Assembly (NCBI GenBank): GCA_030248195.1
Contig: JASAND010007811.1
Coordinates: forward strand, 27,732-91,731
Source of the DNA: Trissonchulus latispiculum
Lineage: Eukaryota > Nematoda > Enoplea > Enoplida > Ironidae
Length of the DNA: 64,000 nucleotides
Direction: 5' to 3'
The notes under the pieces are model-generated. The model searched no databases. It was given only the letters and a program-made list of their open reading frames with translations, and was not told where the DNA came from. How positions within the stretch are numbered: the stretch's first letter is position 1; each line of letters starts with the position of its first letter. Made by a program: the position numbers and the translations under genes. This document shows, piece after piece, positions 45,802 to 55,748 of the stretch.

Positions 45802-47691
45802 ATGTTTAAAGTCCTTTACCCGGAACAGTCGGAAGAGCCTAGCCGGAACCTGCAACCAGAGGCTGATCCAAACTCGGCAGGGCCTTCTAGCCAGGTATCT
45901 ATCTCAGTGCCTGCTGAACAAATTCTGGGGGTACGGGATCAACCCGGACCCTCTAGTCGCCCGGATCCGCTTGAGCCGCCGGCTCAGCCTCCAATTCGCG
46001 AACAGCCCCTGCGCGTCGCTCAACCTAGACAGCAGTTGCCTTCTTTGCGCTTGCCAATTCAGGTGACTCCATTTTCTATGGAAAACGCGCCAGCTCCACC
46101 TGAGGACCGGCACATTGTCTGGCCTGAATCTCATTATTTACATCCTAGTAAATTGGTTCAGAATACTGCTGGCTTGACACCGGCTGCTTTTCAACCTGGT
46201 GTCGTACCTACGATTGAGGTCGACCGTCTACCGGAATATATTACTGAACCACCAGACGGGCCTTTCAAAGTTGTGAAAATTATTCGTGCGCGCGGCTATA
46301 CTCAAATGCCTGCAGAATTACATCAGATGCGCAACTGTCCTCCGGAATACACAAGCGCTAATCCGGACATGCCGTTCTGCACGCGAAAATTTACGGGTCC
46401 TCAGGAGGTCGATTCTTCCTTCTGGCCCGCGGTCCACTATATGATCAACCATTATGATCACGTCGTCCCCTTTCGAAACTATGCTGAACCGTATTGGCAA
46501 ATTGCCTATCTCCCTGACCTTCGGTCAAAAATTGACGGTTCTAGCTTAAATCCTTATTTTGTGGCAATTTACAATTTTTGGTATCAGGCTTTTACTCGTG
46601 ATAACATGCCTTTTGCTGTTTCCAAAGCCGTTTTTGATAGTTTTTCTACACGGCTCAAAGAAGTTTTTCCTGAGTTCAATATTGAAATTTCTGTTCAAAA
46701 TCCACAGTACACCACTTTGGATGGTGCTCCCTACTATTCTTTTGATCTGCAAGTTTGCACTGTTACCATTGATTTTCCATCTCTTTTTCGGGGCGATGTC
46801 CTTGAATTCGATTCTTTTCGCCTAGTGGGCCGCGGACCCCATCCGTGGGCGACTACAACAGCAGCTTCGGCTCAAATTTTTCCATACTTGTACATCTACC
46901 CGGCCTTTCTCATGGCAAAAAGTCCACCTTGCAAATTCGTCGATCACATTGAGCGCATTTCCCAAAATATGGAAACTTTTGTTGAAAATATGGTTGCCAC
47001 TTTGTGGACGCATCCTAGGAATTTTTTGGAAAACGCTCACTTTGTTGAGCAAGTCTTCTATTTCAAGGGCACCGGTTGTATTGCGTCGAATATGTGGCCG
47101 GTTCGGCCTGATCCCGAGTCCAATTCGACTACTATCCCTTACATCAAATGGGGAAATCGCGAATTTGCAACAGCTGAACAACTTTACAATTTTCGAAAAT
47201 TTGATGACTGGTTCATGCTACCTGAAGCGGCTCGTTACACGGCTGGCTTAGGATGCCCATTTCAGGCCAAATATATGGCTGAAGAATTTGTAGCCGAGTG
47301 GGTCCCTAAAGGCTCGCCTTTGAGAGCCCTGTGGCACGCGAAAGAAGGCAAGGGCCATCTAATTCGCGTTCTAATCATGTTAGACGTGATTCGCGCAAAG
47401 GCCGCATCGGTGCCTGAATTTCGCCGTTGGCTCTACAACACCGGAGTTGCCTACTTGGCTGAAGCTGTATCTACGGATACCTTTTGGGGCTGCGGCATTG
47501 ACGCCTCTGTTCTCGCGAGTCTGACTCGACGAGAACGCAGCCAGCGACTCCGTAATCCACCAGAAAAAAACTGGATGGGTAAAATTTGCATGATCGTACG
47601 CCGCGAACTTTTCCCGACTCTTTTTCATGATTTGAATGTCCGAGAATGCGAACAATGCCTGCGGGAGGCAAAAATTTTGGCTCGTCAGTAA
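45802..47691 (+). CDS. Accessory ORF-G with C-terminal NADAR domain
   Basis: Residues about 425-605 match the NADAR (YbiA/DUF1768) fold: IASNMWPV at the start, then EFATAEQLYNFRKF, aligning with the family's E-h-x-x-Q-x-x-K block (Glu at codon 459, Lys 466). Later come a KYMAEEF...W segment, the pattern LYNTGVAYLAEA, DTFWGCGI (Asp 559, Trp 562) and a GKICMIVRREL end. Characterised NADAR enzymes cleave N-glycosidic bonds, including removal of ADP-ribose from guanine in DNA. The first ~420 residues are not recognised. The ATG at 45802 is only the first Met of an open frame; the real start is probably upstream. Stop TAA at 47689-47691. The acid, lysine and DxFWG residues are intact, arguing for activity (inference). 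Confidence 0.75.
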   Translation: MFKVLYPEQSEEPSRNLQPEADPNSAGPSSQVSISVPAEQILGVRDQPGPSSRPDPLEPPAQPPIREQPLRVAQPRQQLPSLRLPIQVTPFSMENAPAPPEDRHIVWPESHYLHPSKLVQNTAGLTPAAFQPGVVPTIEVDRLPEYITEPPDGPFKVVKIIRARGYTQMPAELHQMRNCPPEYTSANPDMPFCTRKFTGPQEVDSSFWPAVHYMINHYDHVVPFRNYAEPYWQIAYLPDLRSKIDGSSLNPYFVAIYNFWYQAFTRDNMPFAVSKAVFDSFSTRLKEVFPEFNIEISVQNPQYTTLDGAPYYSFDLQVCTVTIDFPSLFRGDVLEFDSFRLVGRGPHPWATTTAASAQIFPYLYIYPAFLMAKSPPCKFVDHIERISQNMETFVENMVATLWTHPRNFLENAHFVEQVFYFKGTGCIASNMWPVRPDPESNSTTIPYIKWGNREFATAEQLYNFRKFDDWFMLPEAARYTAGLGCPFQAKYMAEEFVAEWVPKGSPLRALWHAKEGKGHLIRVLIMLDVIRAKAASVPEFRRWLYNTGVAYLAEAVSTDTFWGCGIDASVLASLTRRERSQRLRNPPEKNWMGKICMIVRRELFPTLFHDLNVRECEQCLREAKILARQ

Positions 47692-49983
47692 TTCTATGTG
47701 GCGGGGTGGGTATGTCTTTGTTTATGTTGGCCCGTATTGGTATAAAGGGTGGTGGTTCTATGATCTCTAAATTGTCTTCACTTGCATGCATAAATTTTCA
47801 CCTTATCTTCCTCGTAGCACTGCTTCTAGATTTCTTAGTGCATTTCTTGCTTTCTTCTTTTCATTTTCGTGATCAATTCATATTTTCTCTTGTCTTCATG
47901 ATAAATTTTCTTTGGTCTTTTTATGAAAATTGATTAAATTCCATACTTTTATCAATTATTTAAATTTGGATTCTGTTACAAATCGACTAAATTTGAATTT
48001 TATTACAAATTGAATTGATGAATAACTCATTCTTATTAATTTCGAAACTCTTGAATTATTACATTCTACACGGGTGGGTATTCTGTATTACTTGCATTTT
48101 ATCATATTAAATTTTAACCGTCTAGGCAATAGTACTGGGGTATAAATAACACCGTGCCGTACCTCGGCGGGTCCGTGGCTGCTCGTCGCCTGCGCTATCC
48201 CCATAGGGAAGGTAACGGTGGGCGGTCAGCCCCGGACCGGCAATTTTGACTCTTGAGAATTATTTTCCGTTTTCAATGATTTGGCGTCTCCTACGGTGCC
48301 TGCGTTTTCCCCATAGGGAAGATAACGGTTCCGTCGGTTTCTGCCTACACTCTCTAAATTAATCGGGCCTCATATATATGTATTGTGGGCTTTTGCCCAA
48401 GTATCTCGTTTGTTACTGTTAGGCGTTGTGCCTACATGCTTATTCACATATATACATGCCGTATATTATTCCATTTTTGTTTGTTTGTTCTGTATTATGC
48501 TAACTGTTCCCCTTCCCTCCCCCCCTGTCCCCTTTGACGGCGAGTGTTCCCCTGTTATACTGTTTGTCTGTTACTGTAATTCCCCTTTTTTGTGATACGG
48601 GTTGGCCCCGATGATTCTATCTAGTGTTTGGACGGGCCTGGTTTGTTGCCTGGAAGGCTGGCGGTGATGGCTTTGGTTTAGCGGGCGCTTGATGCCGTGG
48701 GGCATCCGCCCAGTGGTCCGGAGGTCGTGGTCCGGTGATATGATTTGGGATTTTTCCCTTGGTGCTTGGACTTTGAAATCTCTCCCGCAGCCTGGAGCTA
48801 CTTAGGATTGTTTGAACTTTATAAAGTCAATTTTTGTGATTGTTGTGATAAACCCGGTTGTGTGTCCTCTTACCTCGTCCGTCCCCCCTCCCTCTTTTAC
48901 TAACCATTATTTCACTGCTTATACTTTCTATGTTCTCTACAGATTCAGCGTTAACCGTGGTTGGGTGGGGTCTATATTTGGTCATTTTCGTGGGTTTCTT
49001 CTCCTGATTCGAAATTTTCTATAAATTTTAATTAAAATCCTGTTTTTTCTACTCTTCATATTTCTGAGATATTCTTTTCTTATGGGCTCCCTCTAGCTCA
49101 GCTTGTCTGTTCTATATATGCTGTATGTTATTTCATTCTAATCATTTTCGGGTCTTCTTGTTTCTCTTAACATGGTGTTTGCTTCACTTTTCTTTCAAAA
49201 ATAACCACGGGTTTACTTTACTTCAAAATTTTCTACATATACTGCCATTATTTTTGCCTTATATTTGCCATGTCTACTTCAAGCAGCTATGCCAACTTTG
49301 CTTTATTTTTGTTCTTTATCATCTTTGGCATTTATTAAAGATTCTATTATATTTTTGTATGTTGGGGCAGGCAGGTGCTCAGGAGAGACCACCATTTTGA
49401 GTTGAAATACTCTTCTTTCTGATTTCTTTCGCTCCCTGGGAGCATTTGAAATTGAGTCTCTCCTCGAGTTTCGTTGCCTTCCCCCATAAGATCTGACTTT
49501 ATGTGTCAATTGCTTTTATAATTATTTCTCTATATTTCTAAATATACTTGAAAATTTTCTATTCTATTTTTCGAGCGCTTCTGTTGGCACTCGCTTTTGA
49601 TGATGCTATTTATATATTATATTATTATTATAAATTTATATCTTCGGATTATTTCCTGTTTTGTTATGTGCGCTCTAGTCGCGGCTGAAGGACTCGTCCC
49701 AATTATTTCTGTATTTGTATGTCGGCAAAGTCCGTTATATGTTGAATGTACCCCCGGTATGTTCCGGCGTAGTTTTACCCGTGTCTCGGTAAAACCCGAA
49801 AATGTATAAAACATGGGGTCGAGTGATTCCCGGTATCCAAAGTGAACCGAGGAAATATTTTAGCATTTTTTTCTATTTTTTTCTAAAACGCATTTTATCT
49901 ATACTAGTAGTTACGATACGTAGGCTAACGCGATTTTATTACTAACCTATGTGCCTGGAGGCCGCGGCGAGGGCGCGCGTTTC
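47692..49983 (+). other. Non-coding 3' region of the giant element
   Basis: 2.3 kb of T-rich sequence with no credible ORF. A palindromic word TTCCCCATAGGGAAG (or TATCCCC...) recurs at about 48198-48213 and 48307-48323, in each case followed by RTAACGG; it also occurs in coding DNA near 43180. May serve RNA packaging, export or 3'-end functions (inference). Confidence 0.5.
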
Positions 49984-49994
49984 AAAAGAGGGGG
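49984..49994 (+). other. Polypurine tract
   Basis: AAAAGAGGGGG directly upstream of the 3' LTR; the plus-strand primer of reverse transcription. Confidence 0.75.
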
Positions 49995-50284
49995 TAATCT
50001 GTAGAGTATTTCCTTGATTTTACCCTAAATTATTCAAAAGTGGGTGCTAACTTCATCAAAATCAATCTAAATTTGACTGCTGTGTACGGTCCAACGCCGT
50101 ACATAGCTAATACATCTTCATCGCCATTTTGATTACAATTTTAGTCAGTCTGGTTTTCAACTTTGGGATAAGCGGCGGCTTTGGGCGCCATTTTGGATTA
50201 CTGCGATTCACCGGCCTGACTTGACTGTCAGTTGGGGGGCATTTTGGGGTCACACCCATATTTCTGTTAAATATCAGCAACACA

Positions 50285-50435
50285 GAAAGGTTGAAATCAG
50301 CGTAATAATCTACTCTCAACGTCCGGGGATGTGGCTTAGTGGTAGAGCGTTCTACTCTTAAACCAAAGCTCGGTGGTTCGATCCCCGCCCTGGAAACTTT
50401 TCTTCACATCTTTCAGATCCTGATTTCAACCTTTC
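50285..50435. repeat. 16-bp inverted repeat enclosing the tRNA-like segment
   Basis: GAAAGGTTGAAATCAG (50285-50300) is the exact complement of CTGATTTCAACCTTTC (50420-50435). The repeats enclose the tRNA-like part of each TRIM LTR. Confidence 0.85.
50325..50394 (+). tRNA. tRNA-Ala-like sequence in TRIM 5' LTR
   Basis: Starts GGGGATGTGGCTTAGTGGTA, close to the 5' half of eukaryotic tRNA-Ala. It keeps a Pol III A box (TGGCTTAGTGG, 50332-50342) and B box (GGTTCGATCCC, 50375-50385). The anticodon and T stems do not pair well, so it is a promoter-bearing relic and not a tRNA. The second LTR has the same sequence (50820-50889). Confidence 0.65.
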
Positions 50436-51254
50436 ACATTTGGCGACCGTGCCGTGTCCTTACCGCTCTGAGGAGATGAAGTCGTTTGTGATGCCTGGAA
50501 ATAGTGGAATTGCTGGTCCTTGAGATAATTGGTTTGGTATATGGTGGTCCTCGTGGTGCTAAGGGTTAATATGGTGGTTATTGGTTCTTGTGTGATTTGA
50601 TATACAGGCTCCCGGCTTTGAAGAAGAAAGAAGTAATATGGCCTCGGGTTAGGAGGCAGCCGGGGAGCCGCCCTTAGACCACACTGGTGCTTTGATTTGA
50701 GGACCCGACCTGCAATTCCTGGAAATTCGAGGCCGAATTTCAAATTAGTAAGGGGAGTATGTTAAATATCAGCAACACAGAAAGGTTGAAATCAGCGTAA
50801 TAATCTACTCTCAACGTCCGGGGATGTGGCTTAGTGGTAGAGCGTTCTACTCTTAAACCAAAGCTCGGTGGTTCGATCCCCGCCCTGGAAACTTTTCTTC
50901 ACATCTTTCAGATCCTGATTTCAACCTTTCACATTTCTATCTAGGAGCTATACACGGTTTGTTATTTTGCTTTGGGAGTCTCATACCAAACATTGTGCTT
51001 GCCGATTTGTTTTGTATTATATTTGTGAGTTTCATTTAAATTCATGGAAATGTTATTCTGTGTTTGAAAGTAATCAGAATTGGATTTTGGTATTTGTTTT
51101 GCAAAGTAAATCCGTGTAAATTAGGGCGTGCCATTTATTTTAATTAGGATAGCGATTAAGTAAGGATTGAATCAGACATGTTACACACTCGCACGAACCT
51201 TTAATCTTTATTGAACATTCGAAATTATTTACTGTGAATATTCTAAATTCTACA

Positions 51255-51318
51255 ATGTCCCCAGCTTGATAGCTAAGAGTGCTGCGCTTGTCACACTCTT
51301 AGTTATTATGTACTCTTG
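51255..51318. mobile_element. CAAGAG-family MITE, right remnant
   Basis: Inverted complement of the sequence at 28114-28180, ending CTCTTG at 51318, then GTTCTAC (target copy, one mismatch to GCTCTAC at 28107-28113). Confidence 0.8.
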
Positions 51319-51380
51319 GTTCTACCTTTCCAAAAGCGCTAATTACCTTTGATGACTGTACTCGTGGAGTAGAGAATCCG

Positions 51381-51664
51381 GAGTTGTTCCGATAAGAAAT
51401 TGACCGGCCGGACCCAGGGCTACACCAATAGCCGGGCCGCACCAGGACCCGGGCATGGCCCAACCCAGAGCCCGCTACTAAGCCGGGAGTACATTCAAAG
51501 CCCAGAGCCAACTGGGAGGCTCGAACCAAAGCCATTGGTCCTGGCCCCGTTCTAGGACCAGAATTAAACTCTCGAGCCTGTTAGAAGGCACAACTCAAAA
51601 GCCGGCTGCAGTGCTAGGCCCGGCTCTGGGCCAGAAGCCCGTTACATGATCTGAGGGCAACCCT
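51381..51664 (-). repeat. GC-rich dispersed repeat, copy 2
   Basis: Opposite-orientation relative of 2559-2800, with the shared CCGGTCAATTTC...ATCGGAACAAC end and GCCCGG words. Confidence 0.6.
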
Positions 51665-52075
51665 AGGAGATGTCAAGGTAATATAAAAGCTTCAGAAAAG
51701 TAAGGGATTAATAGGTTTTAAACATTATTAGATTCAGAAGTTCTGACGACATCTACATAATCGACGAGCAGCCTAGTAAAGCAAAATAGCAAAAGCTTAG
51801 TCCTCCAACCTATTTGAACAAAAGCACAATCCTAATGTAATCAAATTTAGAGCATACAGAGCGTGCTTTATTCGCAAATGATGTATCCACAAACATTCAC
51901 AAAACTTCAACAGGCTTCACAACGTTTGCAGTCAGTCCAACAAGACTTCGCTTTATGATCAACTGGAAACGGTTTCGAATTCCCATTTCCCAGACCTTTT
52001 ACAAACATTCTTGGCCTCACAACCTCTCCATGACTTCTTCTCGACGTGGATAACAGGACGACCCCTATCGATTTT
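51665..52075. other. Downstream region of DNMT2
   Basis: Probable 3'UTR and intergenic DNA. No gene seen. Confidence 0.4.
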
Positions 52076-55000
52076 TTATTGATGCAGACTAACGAACTCT
52101 TGATCAGCTATCAATATTCGGAGCAGCCGTGATACCACCTTCACATTGATACTGTTACCCAACAGTTGATATCGCTGACGAATGCTGATCGAAGATGGAA
52201 AATCTAAGACAAAAATATATCTCAGATATATCCCAAAACTAAATGAGCACTATATACTAACTACTTATGAATTAAAGAATATATCATCAATATTGACCAA
52301 GTTATATTATGGTACAATATCTAGTTCACTAGTACTGTCAAAAGAAAGAATGAAGGACAAAGTTTCTAACCAAAACTATCAGGAAAGCCCATTATACTGC
52401 AAATTTCTCTCGGAGTGAAAAATCGAAGTCCCAATCGTCTTAACAGTTGTAACTTTGTATCTGGATCCGATTCTGCACGACTTCTAGCATAGATTTCATC
52501 AAGCTAAAAGCAACCGTAACAAAGATCAGTTATTCCGATTAAAAGGGTTGTATGCATATGATCGCAAATTATGAACTAAACACCAGATAATTTGAAAAAT
52601 TGTTGTACAGAAATGGATTAGACAGCAATCACTACATACCTACATTTAATTCGATTATACTGTAGTAGTACCTTTTGCAAAGACTGTGTAGGAGGTAACG
52701 TACGGACCCAAAAGTGGTAAACCTTAGATTTCCACCTTGTTCAAAATTTCAGGGTATAGTTGCAAACATTCATTTCTTCCTGTCAGTTTCCCCTTGGGTA
52801 CATAAATAAACATAGCTACATAAATCGCTAGCCTTGCCTTAAAAACTGGAGAATGTAGTTACACTTAATTTAAAAAATTCATTTATTTAATTTACACCAA
52901 AATGAAAAATAACCATAACAATTTACGTTTTCAGTGTTTGAATGAATAACTGAGCCTGCCCCTTTCAGATAGTGCCCATATCTAAACAGATACATTTATT
53001 ATAAGAGTGCACACATACAGGACAAGCCTAACAAGCATCCTATGATATTGTGCAATTGGTCAAAAATTATTAAAAGGCCAAGTTTTCTCGTCTGACAAGT
53101 GTCAAAATAAGGCGAAAATGTGCTGATTCAAGAATTCAAAAAGGAAATTAGAATGAAAATGCTGATTATAGCCAGACTACATAGGTCTACACTAAACCGC
53201 ACTATGGAGTCAGTTGCCCTACAAACAGTACAACAATACAAGAGTATTACGCCTTTGTAAAACAGCAAGAACGAGTGCTTTTTGGCGTCACGATGTCCAA
53301 AACTTCTGAGTGCTTAGCCAACAGTTTCTCTGGAATTATGAACGGATCCAACGATGCCGATTTTGGTTCCAAAAATTGTTCAAGACAAGGCACATGGTCG
53401 CTCTCATGTAAGGATCCACATGACGGCGGAAATACTCTTTCAATCTAAATTGGAAAGCTACGCATTATTGACAAAAATAATGGCTCGCAGTTTGAACTTG
53501 AACTTTTAAAAATGGTTCAACTACTTTAGCTCATGGTCAGCAGGGACAGTAACTCAAGACATCCTCAAGACTAAAAAAGTGCCCCCCCCAGATCACAAAA
53601 GCATAGCCTTTATCAGACCAAGAGTACATAATGATTAGAGTAAGACACTTAAGCCTAGTCTCTGTTATCGGAGCCAAAACTATGCTCTGTTCGCTAACGG
53701 GTGACCCCCCCACAAATTGGACCCATCACTTCAAAGAAATTCGCACGCTATGTTTGTGTTCTAAAGCTAGCAACAGAGGCACACTGAACCAACTAAGTAG
53801 TTGTGTTTTCGAGCTTCAGCATGCGTGCATGATAACAGAGACTAGGCTTAGTGTCGCACTCGTATCATTATGTACTCTTGATCAGAGTAGAAAAAGACAA
53901 CGGGTCTCCTGTAAAATTACTACAAGAATGGCTGATTCAATAGGTAGTTTTTGTAAAACAAAGAATATGACCCTTACCTGTTGACAATCACCAAATTCAA
54001 AGTCAGCATTAAGTCGGCCCAAAAGATAGTATCGCAGACGAGAATTGGGAATACCGATATCCAGTGGGCTCAGCAGAAATTCCTAAAACTTCAAAACAAA
54101 CGACAATCAACATTGAAATTGTTGATACCAAGCATTCAGGCAATAATGACAACAACTACTACAACGATCGCAAGCACCTGTGCTCTGCACGCTAGCAGAG
54201 CCCGTTTGAAAAGCCGTTATACATTCTCTACATACATTCCATGCATTTACAGCAAATGGATAATAGATTCACTTTGTACTCCAACATGACCTAATTTTTG
54301 GGGGAGGTTTCTCCTTTCTAAGATTTTGTAATGTCTAACGCTGTTACGTCTACGCGAAACAAACTTTAGCAGTGCCAAGACTATGGACACTGAAGGATTA
54401 GAAACACGCCAGAGATGATTGGAAACCGATAGCAGCTGTTTCTAAACATACTCTGAAATCATAGTTGAGCTTCTGGAGACTGTCAATCAAAGTCTGACGA
54501 GCCAAAGACTCTTCAAATCCTTTCACATTTTCTAGCAAAAAGAATTTAGGAGGATGACTGAGCCTAAACACAAATGCAGGACAAAACCTAACAGACAAAA
54601 ATCACAAAGCGGCACTGTAAATAACAGACCTAATACTGTACCATGATAGGTAAACTATTAAATTAGTAAATATAAAGGAATCCTTTTGGCAACATCTTCT
54701 ACATCTACCACTCTAAAAATTCCTTTTGGCTACAGATCTATCAGTCCAACATACATTAAGGTGTAAGCTAAGAATATCTTAACTACATTATTGCAGCCAG
54801 TAAACTGCAAGTCAGTTTTTCTTTTACAAAGGTGATATACTCACTGTGGTAACAGCTTCAACAAATGGAGGAAGGAGTCTGTTCTAGCATCCTCAACATC
54901 GAGTCGTTTACCCACTCTAAAAACAATAAATCAAAAATTGCATAAAACGATTGTAAAATTGAATTATGCAAGCTTAAGCGGAAAAGCTTCAATCTATTTC

Positions 55001-55675
55001 TAGTTTAGCGCGTTGCATATAGAGAATTTTAGTGCTTTATATGTAGCGAATACTCCAAAAGGCTCTCTATAGGCCAGTTTGGCGTATTAATTAAAGATGC
55101 CAAAAATTTACAGTCACAGTCACAGTCACAGTATGCTATGACTACAATAACCCTAGCCTGACTTCACAGTTTGAGACTCTAAAATTTCGAGAAATAAATT
55201 TAAAAGTTTTGCCTGGTGAATGGTTGGCAAGGTGGGGACATCAACCAGAGATCAGCTTTCAAATCGTCCAATTCGCCAACTGTAAGGGATAGTATGTTTC
55301 TTTGCTGGAGACTGGTTTCAGGGAAGTTGTAACTGTAGACTGCATTGGCTGTGGTGTTGATTTCAAAGGCAGCAACCACTTCGAGCTCTTTTGTATTCAG
55401 CTCTGTAAAAATAAAAATAACCCTAACCAGATTACTGCAAAAATAATACAATCCCCGACGAGTGACGTGATGACACAGCTGTAAAAACGTAGAGATTGTA
55501 ATTGACAAAAAGTATACAATACTTTCCAAGGTAAGAATTGCTATGTAAGGTAAGAAAAGTTAATATAGATTAGAAATTTAATTTAGAAACCTGTGAGATG
55601 CAAATACTTATTCAACTGACCATTCAGGGCACAGTGCATTCCACCTATTCCTGAGTAGAACTCAAGTACTCTCAT
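52076..55675 (-). CDS. TRDMT1: DNMT2/TRDMT1 tRNA (cytosine-38-C5) methyltransferase
   Basis: Methylates C38 of tRNA-Asp and related tRNAs using S-adenosylmethionine. Exons: 55621-55675, 55213-55402, 54845-54916, 54452-54563, 53978-54082, 53251-53444, about 52661-52722 (tentative), 52371-52503, 52076-52203. Diagnostic motifs in order: [18 protein letters not shown] (SAM binding), SPPCQPFTR (catalytic Cys), [19 protein letters not shown], the DNMT2-specific [14 protein letters not shown] and [19 protein letters not shown]. About 349 aa expected, normal for the family. The intron after PFTR is GC-AG. The exon near 52.7 kb ([15 protein letters not shown]) is one base out of phase with its upstream neighbour, so its boundary is unresolved or damaged. 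The frame is open upstream of the ATG to 55748, so an N-terminal extension is possible. A MITE sits in the intron before exon 53251-53444. Confidence 0.88.
53619..53880. mobile_element. CAAGAG-family MITE in a DNMT2 intron
   Basis: 262 bp with ends CAAGAGTACATAATG and complement. Flanks ATCAGAC (53612-53618) and ATCAGAG (53881-53887) are a 7-bp duplication with one change. Arms match for about 50 bp with gaps. The interior has the CCCACAAATTGGACCC block typical of the family. Confidence 0.82.
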
Positions 55676-55748
55676 GTCGAATTGTGAAAATGACCGCTTC
55701 TGAATCAAATACGATAATGGATCAGCCAGCCAGCCATGTGAATCAACA

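Larger units (their letters stand above)
50265..50933 (+). mobile_element. TRIM element (miniature LTR retrotransposon)
   Basis: Two identical 174-bp LTRs (50265-50438 and 50760-50933; TGTTAAAT...TTTCACA), a primer-binding site TGGCGACCGTGCC at 50441, a 321-bp non-coding interior, and a purine tract AAGGGGAG before the second LTR. The TTTC of the target is duplicated on both sides. No coding capacity, so it depends on another element's proteins; its primer site shares ten bases with the giant element's. Identical LTRs mean a recent insertion. Confidence 0.88.
28470..51254 (+). mobile_element. Giant Ty3/gypsy LTR retrotransposon, ~22.8 kb
   Basis: Two 582-bp LTRs with three differences by eye, a primer-binding site, a polypurine tract, and gag-protease-RT-RNase H-integrase order (integrase last) define a Metaviridae-type element. 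The 582-bp repeats run 28483-29064 and, interrupted by a TRIM, 50000-51254. The shared block AGAGGGGGTAATC just outside TGTAG makes the outer edge ambiguous by 13 bp. Integrase is followed by 9-10 kb of additional coding sequence and 2.3 kb of T-rich 3' DNA, roughly tripling the usual size. All coding blocks are on the + strand. Most long frames are cut at homopolymer runs, so either the copy is dead or the consensus has indel errors. Confidence 0.9.
50000..51254 (+). repeat. 3' LTR of the giant element, interrupted by a TRIM
   Basis: TGTAG...TCTACA; 1255 bp because of a 669-bp TRIM plus a 4-bp duplication. Without these it is 582 bp, matching the 5' LTR except at three positions I can see. 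Confidence 0.9.

Noticed and set aside
51299..51535. 78-codon minus-strand ORF with FECTPGLVAGSG
   Set aside because: It falls in a dispersed GC-rich repeat also present at 2559-2800; not a gene.
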